In this document: positions 60,106 through 64,000 of the stretch, piece after piece
Layout of the letters: every line of letters starts with the position of its first letter
How positions within the stretch are numbered: position 1 is the stretch's first letter
Notes under the pieces: generated by a model
Database searches by the model: none
What the model saw: the letters and a program-made list of their open reading frames with translations, nothing else
Told to the model about the DNA's origin: nothing
Source of the DNA: Acidobacteriota bacterium
GTDB lineage: Bacteria > Acidobacteriota > UBA6911 > JACQSX01
Assembly (NCBI GenBank): GCA_016211105.1
Contig: JACQSX010000023.1
Span: 62,001-126,000, forward strand
Reading direction: 5' to 3'
DNA: 64,000 nt
Made by a program: the position numbers and the translations under genes

Positions 60106-63100
60106 ATGAAATCAAAGGCGTCATTCGCTAGACCAATTGAAGCCTACCTGGATTCGGTGCGCCGCGCGCTGCAAAGGCGCCGGGGAGGACGGGCGGCTTT
60201 GGCATCCATTACAGCGCTTAGTGTTCTTTTTCTGCTGGGCACCTGGTACTTGTATCGTGCGGATTTCAATCCCGGCGTTCTTTTGTTCTTGCGAATATTT
60301 TTTTCGCTGCTGGTACTTGCCTCGCTGCTTGCCTGGTTAGCCCTCTGGAATAAACGAATTGAGCTCGTGCGCGTGGCCCGTTACTTGGAGGAAAACAACC
60401 CGCACTTGCAGCAGCGTTTGGTTACCGCAGTGGATCATCGGCAGGAAGCGGCAAATCCATTTTGGCCGCTGTTGGAAAAAGACGCTCTGCAATCGGCTCG
60501 ATCCATCAGGCTGCGACCCACTTTGCAGGCACAGCGACCTTGGGTGTTGGCGGCGTTGGCAGCAATTGCTTTGACATGCGCCACGCTCCTTATGGGACCG
60601 CCATTTTTTCGCTACGGTCTACAAAAACTTCTGGCGTTTTCCCAAGCAAGAGGGCCTCTATACGAAATCTCCGTGCTCCCGGGAAACGCGCGGATCGCTC
60701 CCGGCATGGATCAGGAGATCCAGGCGCGTCCCGTTGGCTTCGATCCCACACAGGTAAGCCTGTTTTTGAAATTTGACAACCAACCTCACTGGGAGCGCGT
60801 GCAGATGGAAAGGTCGCTTGCCGGGTCAGAGCGGAGTCGTGCAGGTACAGCTTTTGGCTATCTCCTCATGGATATTCGAGAGCCACTCCGATATTACATG
60901 GAGGCAGAAAAAATTCGTTCCAAGGAATTTAGAATCGAGGTGGCGGATTGGCCTCGCGTGGAAAAAATTTCCCTCGACTATTTTTACCCTCCTTACACAG
61001 GTTTGCAACCACATCGAGTGGACAACGAAGGCAACATACGGGCGATCCGTGGAACGCGCGTGCGGGTGCAGGTGCAGTTTAATGAAGCGCCCCAGAAGCC
61101 GCAGCTATTTTTCGAAGGGAAAAACGAAGCCGCTACGCTTCTAACCCAAGATGGCAAAAGCTACATTGCGGAACTTACCGTACAAGAAGATGATCAATAC
61201 TCGGTGCGTTTGGCCTCTGCCCAGGGAGAAGTCCGCAGCAGCCCGACGTATGAGATTGTAGCTCTGGACGACCAACCGCCGCTGATTCGCTTCAGCCGGC
61301 CGGGGAAAGACCAGAAAGTTTCAAAGCTGGAAGAAGTCTCCGCAGAGTTAGGAGCTGAAGACGACTTCGGGCTGCACAGCGTACAGTTAAATTTTTCTAT
61401 TAACGGCGGGAAAGAGAAATCGATTGCTCTATTCGGGCCTGGGAATGCCCGGGAGGTCACGAAGGATTACACCTTTTACCTGGAGGAGATGAACGTTCAA
61501 CCGGGCGATTTTATCGCCTATTACGGCGTGGCGCGTGACGCAGTTTCCACCTCCAAAACCGATATTTACTTTTTGGAAGTGAAGCCGTTCGATCGGGAAT
61601 TTTATCAAAGCCAGCAGACGGGCCAGGCAGGCGGACAGCAGGAGGATCTACTGCTTTCACGCCGACAGAAAGAAATCGTGGCAGGAACTTGGAAAATCTT
61701 GCAAGAGGACAGAAAACGAAGCCGCGAACAAAAGTCCGAGGATTTCCGAACTCTGGCCTTGATCCAGCAACGACTCCAGCAACAGGTTGAATCGATTGTG
61801 GATCGACTGATGCGCCGTCAATCCGCTCTCAGCGACCCGACCGCACGACAGATGGTGGATAGCCTGCGAGAGGCAGCGCAAGTGATGGAGCCAGCGCACC
61901 AGGATTTATCACGCGAGCAAGCCCCCGGAGCCCTCACCCATGAACAGCAGGCACTGCAAAAGCTGTTACGTGCCGAGGCACTGATGCGACAAGTACAGGT
62001 TTCCTGGGGAGCCAATGCCGCCGGAGGAGGGGGAGGGGACAGCGCCGCTGAAGAACTGGCAGATCTGTTCGAGCTGGAGCGCGACCAGATGAAAAATCAA
62101 TATGAAACGCTGCAGCAGAGCCAACCAGGACAACAACCGGATCCGAAGTTGGACGAGGCGTTGCAGAAATTGAAGGATTTGGCCCGTCGACAGCAACAGG
62201 CCATGCAGCAGGAGTCCAGTGCCGCTCAGCAGCGACGCCTGCAACAGGAAACCGAAGAGTTGGCTCGTCAACTCGAACGTTTATCGCGCCAGCGACAGAA
62301 TCCGCAGATGGAGGAGATTGCACGTCAGCTCCAGGATGCTTCGCGCAACATGCAGAACAGCATGCAAGGACAGGGGGGGACCAGCGGAAGCAATCGAGCC
62401 TTGGACCAGTTGCGCCGCGCGCAAACGCAGTTGTCGCAAATGCAGCAGGAACAGAGGCGTCAGGAATTTTCGCAGCTTAACCAATCCGCGGAGAACCTAG
62501 TCCGACATCAGCAGGAGATTGAGGACCGTGTATCCGCGATGCAGCAACAATGGCAACAGCGGGGTGGGGTAAATGGCCGTGACATCATGCGGCTGTTGGC
62601 TGAGAAGGAGGAGTTACGCCGAGAACTGCGGGACTTGGAGCAGGAACTGGACGAGACCGCACGGCAGAACGCCGCCGGCCAACCGAAGGCCTCGAAGCAA
62701 CTAAAGTCTTCCGCAAATGAGATTCGCGATCGCCGATTGGACGACAAAATTCAACAAGGTAGTTCGTTCATTCATCGCGGCTTGATCGAACAGGCGCGCC
62801 AGCGAGAGCAGTCACTGGGCCAGGAATTTCGCGACTTGCAGAATCAGATTGCCCAAGCGCAAGAAGAGGCGAACGGTCCTCGGCCGGCTGGAGACAATTC
62901 CAACACTGCCAGAATGCAGCGCGCCTTGCAGGACGCAGGTCGACTGCTTGACCAGCTCGAGCAAATGCAGCGAGCAAACCGATCCGACCAACAGGGAAAG
63001 CAGGGCGGTGACCAACGGGCGCAAGGCGATTCCTCACTTTCAGGAGCGCAACAACCACAGCGAGACTCGGGAAGCTCTGCGGAACGAGGGACGCAGTCTT

Positions 63101-63600
63101 CATCGACTTCAGGAGCGCAACAACCTGGCAGTTCCCAGCGGGAAAACACACAGGGTCAACAACCGAGCGCGTCCCGCGATGGCGCGGTGAATGTCCCCGG
63201 CCCTACTCCCGGAAAGCCAAACATTGGAATTCCGGCGCGCGAGGGTTGGCTGAGAGACACGCAGGCTTGGAGTGAGTTCTGGAATGATCGTTCGAGGGAT
63301 GCAACTGGAATCCGTCGAGCCCTGGAAGGCGACCGGGAAATGACGCGGCAAATGGATGAACTGATCGAACGCATGAGGCAACTCGGCCGTCAGCGCGCCG
63401 CCGATCCAAGAGGGCTTGAGGATCTCCAGTCAAACATTATTCAAGGTTTTCGGGCGTTGGAATTGAAGATGAGCCTGCGACTGCAGGAAAAAAGAGAAAA
63501 TTTGCAGTTGTTCAATCAGGAAGATGTTCCGCTGGAATACCGTAAGGCAGTAGAGGAATATTACAAATCGCTGGCTCGGTCGAAATTCAAAGACAAGTAA
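60106..63600 (+). CDS. DUF4175-like large membrane protein with Gln-rich coiled coil
   Basis: This 1164-residue protein has N-terminal TM helices (LASITALSVLFLLGTWYL; VLLFLRIFFSLLVLASLLAW) and another near 146-168. A beta-rich extracytoplasmic domain (about 170-510) is followed by a long Gln/Glu/Arg-rich coiled coil (about 510-980). A low-complexity Gly/Ser/Gln/Asn linker with repeats 'SGAQQP' precedes a helical end (NDRSRDATGIRRALEG). Similar long Gln-rich proteins occur at the end of MoxR/Bat operons as DUF4175. It is 131 bp after the BatA-like gene. It is followed by a terminator hairpin. Confidence 0.9.
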   Translation: MKSKASFARPIEAYLDSVRRALQRRRGGRAALASITALSVLFLLGTWYLYRADFNPGVLLFLRIFFSLLVLASLLAWLALWNKRIELVRVARYLEENNPHLQQRLVTAVDHRQEAANPFWPLLEKDALQSARSIRLRPTLQAQRPWVLAALAAIALTCATLLMGPPFFRYGLQKLLAFSQARGPLYEISVLPGNARIAPGMDQEIQARPVGFDPTQVSLFLKFDNQPHWERVQMERSLAGSERSRAGTAFGYLLMDIREPLRYYMEAEKIRSKEFRIEVADWPRVEKISLDYFYPPYTGLQPHRVDNEGNIRAIRGTRVRVQVQFNEAPQKPQLFFEGKNEAATLLTQDGKSYIAELTVQEDDQYSVRLASAQGEVRSSPTYEIVALDDQPPLIRFSRPGKDQKVSKLEEVSAELGAEDDFGLHSVQLNFSINGGKEKSIALFGPGNAREVTKDYTFYLEEMNVQPGDFIAYYGVARDAVSTSKTDIYFLEVKPFDREFYQSQQTGQAGGQQEDLLLSRRQKEIVAGTWKILQEDRKRSREQKSEDFRTLALIQQRLQQQVESIVDRLMRRQSALSDPTARQMVDSLREAAQVMEPAHQDLSREQAPGALTHEQQALQKLLRAEALMRQVQVSWGANAAGGGGGDSAAEELADLFELERDQMKNQYETLQQSQPGQQPDPKLDEALQKLKDLARRQQQAMQQESSAAQQRRLQQETEELARQLERLSRQRQNPQMEEIARQLQDASRNMQNSMQGQGGTSGSNRALDQLRRAQTQLSQMQQEQRRQEFSQLNQSAENLVRHQQEIEDRVSAMQQQWQQRGGVNGRDIMRLLAEKEELRRELRDLEQELDETARQNAAGQPKASKQLKSSANEIRDRRLDDKIQQGSSFIHRGLIEQARQREQSLGQEFRDLQNQIAQAQEEANGPRPAGDNSNTARMQRALQDAGRLLDQLEQMQRANRSDQQGKQGGDQRAQGDSSLSGAQQPQRDSGSSAERGTQSSSTSGAQQPGSSQRENTQGQQPSASRDGAVNVPGPTPGKPNIGIPAREGWLRDTQAWSEFWNDRSRDATGIRRALEGDREMTRQMDELIERMRQLGRQRAADPRGLEDLQSNIIQGFRALELKMSLRLQEKRENLQLFNQEDVPLEYRKAVEEYYKSLARSKFKDK

Positions 63601-63623
63601 AAACTTGCAGGTCTGCAGTTTTT
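63599..63623 (+). terminator. Terminator-like hairpin after DUF4175 gene
   Basis: AAAAACTTGCAG and CTGCAGTTTTT pair around GT with one bulged T, and the second arm ends in a U-run. It begins at the stop codon of the DUF4175 gene, so it likely ends the cluster beginning at 49069. Confidence 0.55.
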
Positions 63624-63771
63624 ATCGACCGATCCGTGGCGAGTTCGCAACCACCGCTCGTGAGTGTTGTTCGAAATTCGTCCTCCTACCGCGAGTCAAC
63701 ACGAAGGTGAGAACGGGAGCACTGGGCCGCCAATTCGACTTATACGCGCTTTGCGCGCTACTCAGGACTAG

Positions 63772-64000
63772 ATGATGAAGAGACTTCTTTCCGGTAGATA
63801 TGTACCTTGTCTGATTTTAGTGCTTGCGTTGGCGCTGGCCATCCCTTCGCATGGCATAAGCGCAGCGCACCGGCGAACTTGGGCCGAGCTGGTCGAAGCC
63901 CTCAGCGAATCGGGCGGCTATTTTGACAGCGACAACTTCGTCTCCAATGAGAGTTCCTACCTTACGATCCTGCCGCGAATGCACGATCTCGGCATTGAAG
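63772..64000 (+). CDS. Secreted protein, N-terminal part only (runs off window)
   Basis: From the ATG at 63772 (a second follows at 63775) the frame is open to the window end, giving 76 residues. It has a basic start and signal peptide (KRLLSGRYVPCLILVLALAL, cleavage near HGISA-AH), then RRTWAELVEALSESGGYFDS and NFVSNESSYLTILPRMHDLG. No function can be assigned from this part. It is probably separate from the preceding cluster because a hairpin and 171 bp intervene. A weak RBS region precedes it. Confidence 0.7.
   Translation, partial: MMKRLLSGRYVPCLILVLALALAIPSHGISAAHRRTWAELVEALSESGGYFDSDNFVSNESSYLTILPRMHDLGIE

Overview
The window looks like a chromosomal segment from an Acidobacteriota-type bacterium. 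The reasons are a VWA protein of the acidobacterial 'VWFA-related' type, a six-gene alternative complex III (act) cluster, CHASE2 and FecR signalling modules, IPT-like secreted proteins and a MoxR/VWA/DUF4159/DUF4175 locus. Phylum placement is inferred from gene content only. Gene density is high. Most starts have a purine-rich ribosome binding site, and many genes are joined by 4-base ATGA or GTGA overlaps.

Bases 1-26000 are an envelope-stress and metal-resistance block. In order it holds a truncated porin-like gene, an HtrA-type protease, a lytic transglycosylase, a SEC-C membrane protein, a ZraP-like His-rich secreted protein, two small helical proteins, a duplicated 2-TM protein, a VWA protein, a Met/Gly-rich propeller-like protein, a CHASE2 kinase with NtrC-type regulator and FecR protein, an IPT-region-like secreted protein, a decayed IS1-type transposase, a ZraR/ZraS-like two-component pair, a CusCBA copper/silver efflux operon, and a secreted protein with a NosL-like protein. 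By eye I found five copies of a 16-bp element (TGNNNGATTTSANACA). Each lies 72-97 bp upstream of a -24/-12 sigma-54-type promoter (GG at -24, GC at -12). The downstream genes are the transglycosylase, ZraP-like, VWA, zraRS-like and cusCBA genes. Four of the five spacings are in helical phase. Perfect or near-perfect sigma-54 promoters also precede the SEC-C gene and the Met/Gly-rich gene. I read this as one sigma-54 enhancer regulon, probably run by the ZraR-like activator encoded at 16439, linking metal efflux to periplasmic quality control. This is the most interesting system in the window.

Bases 26900-34850 (minus strand) carry tRNA-Arg and tRNA-His, the actABCDEF alternative complex III operon (quinol:electron-acceptor oxidoreductase) and a Cys-rich secreted protein upstream of it. 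Bases 34950-45000 are mostly housekeeping: malQ, a membrane glycosyltransferase, pckA, pncB, purB with an overlapping MBL-fold hydrolase, and rlmN. Bases 45000-49000 hold a second secreted protein sharing its C-terminal module with the one at 14352, a metallophosphoesterase and a DrrAB-like ABC exporter.

Bases 49000-63600 (plus strand) form one long cluster of the MoxR/Bat type: a VWA membrane protein, a caspase-like secreted protein, a TPR protein with a HEXXH gluzincin domain, DUF4159, MoxR AAA+ ATPase, DUF58, a BatA-like protein and a 1164-residue DUF4175-like protein. A terminator-like hairpin follows. The last 229 bases begin another secreted protein that runs off the window.
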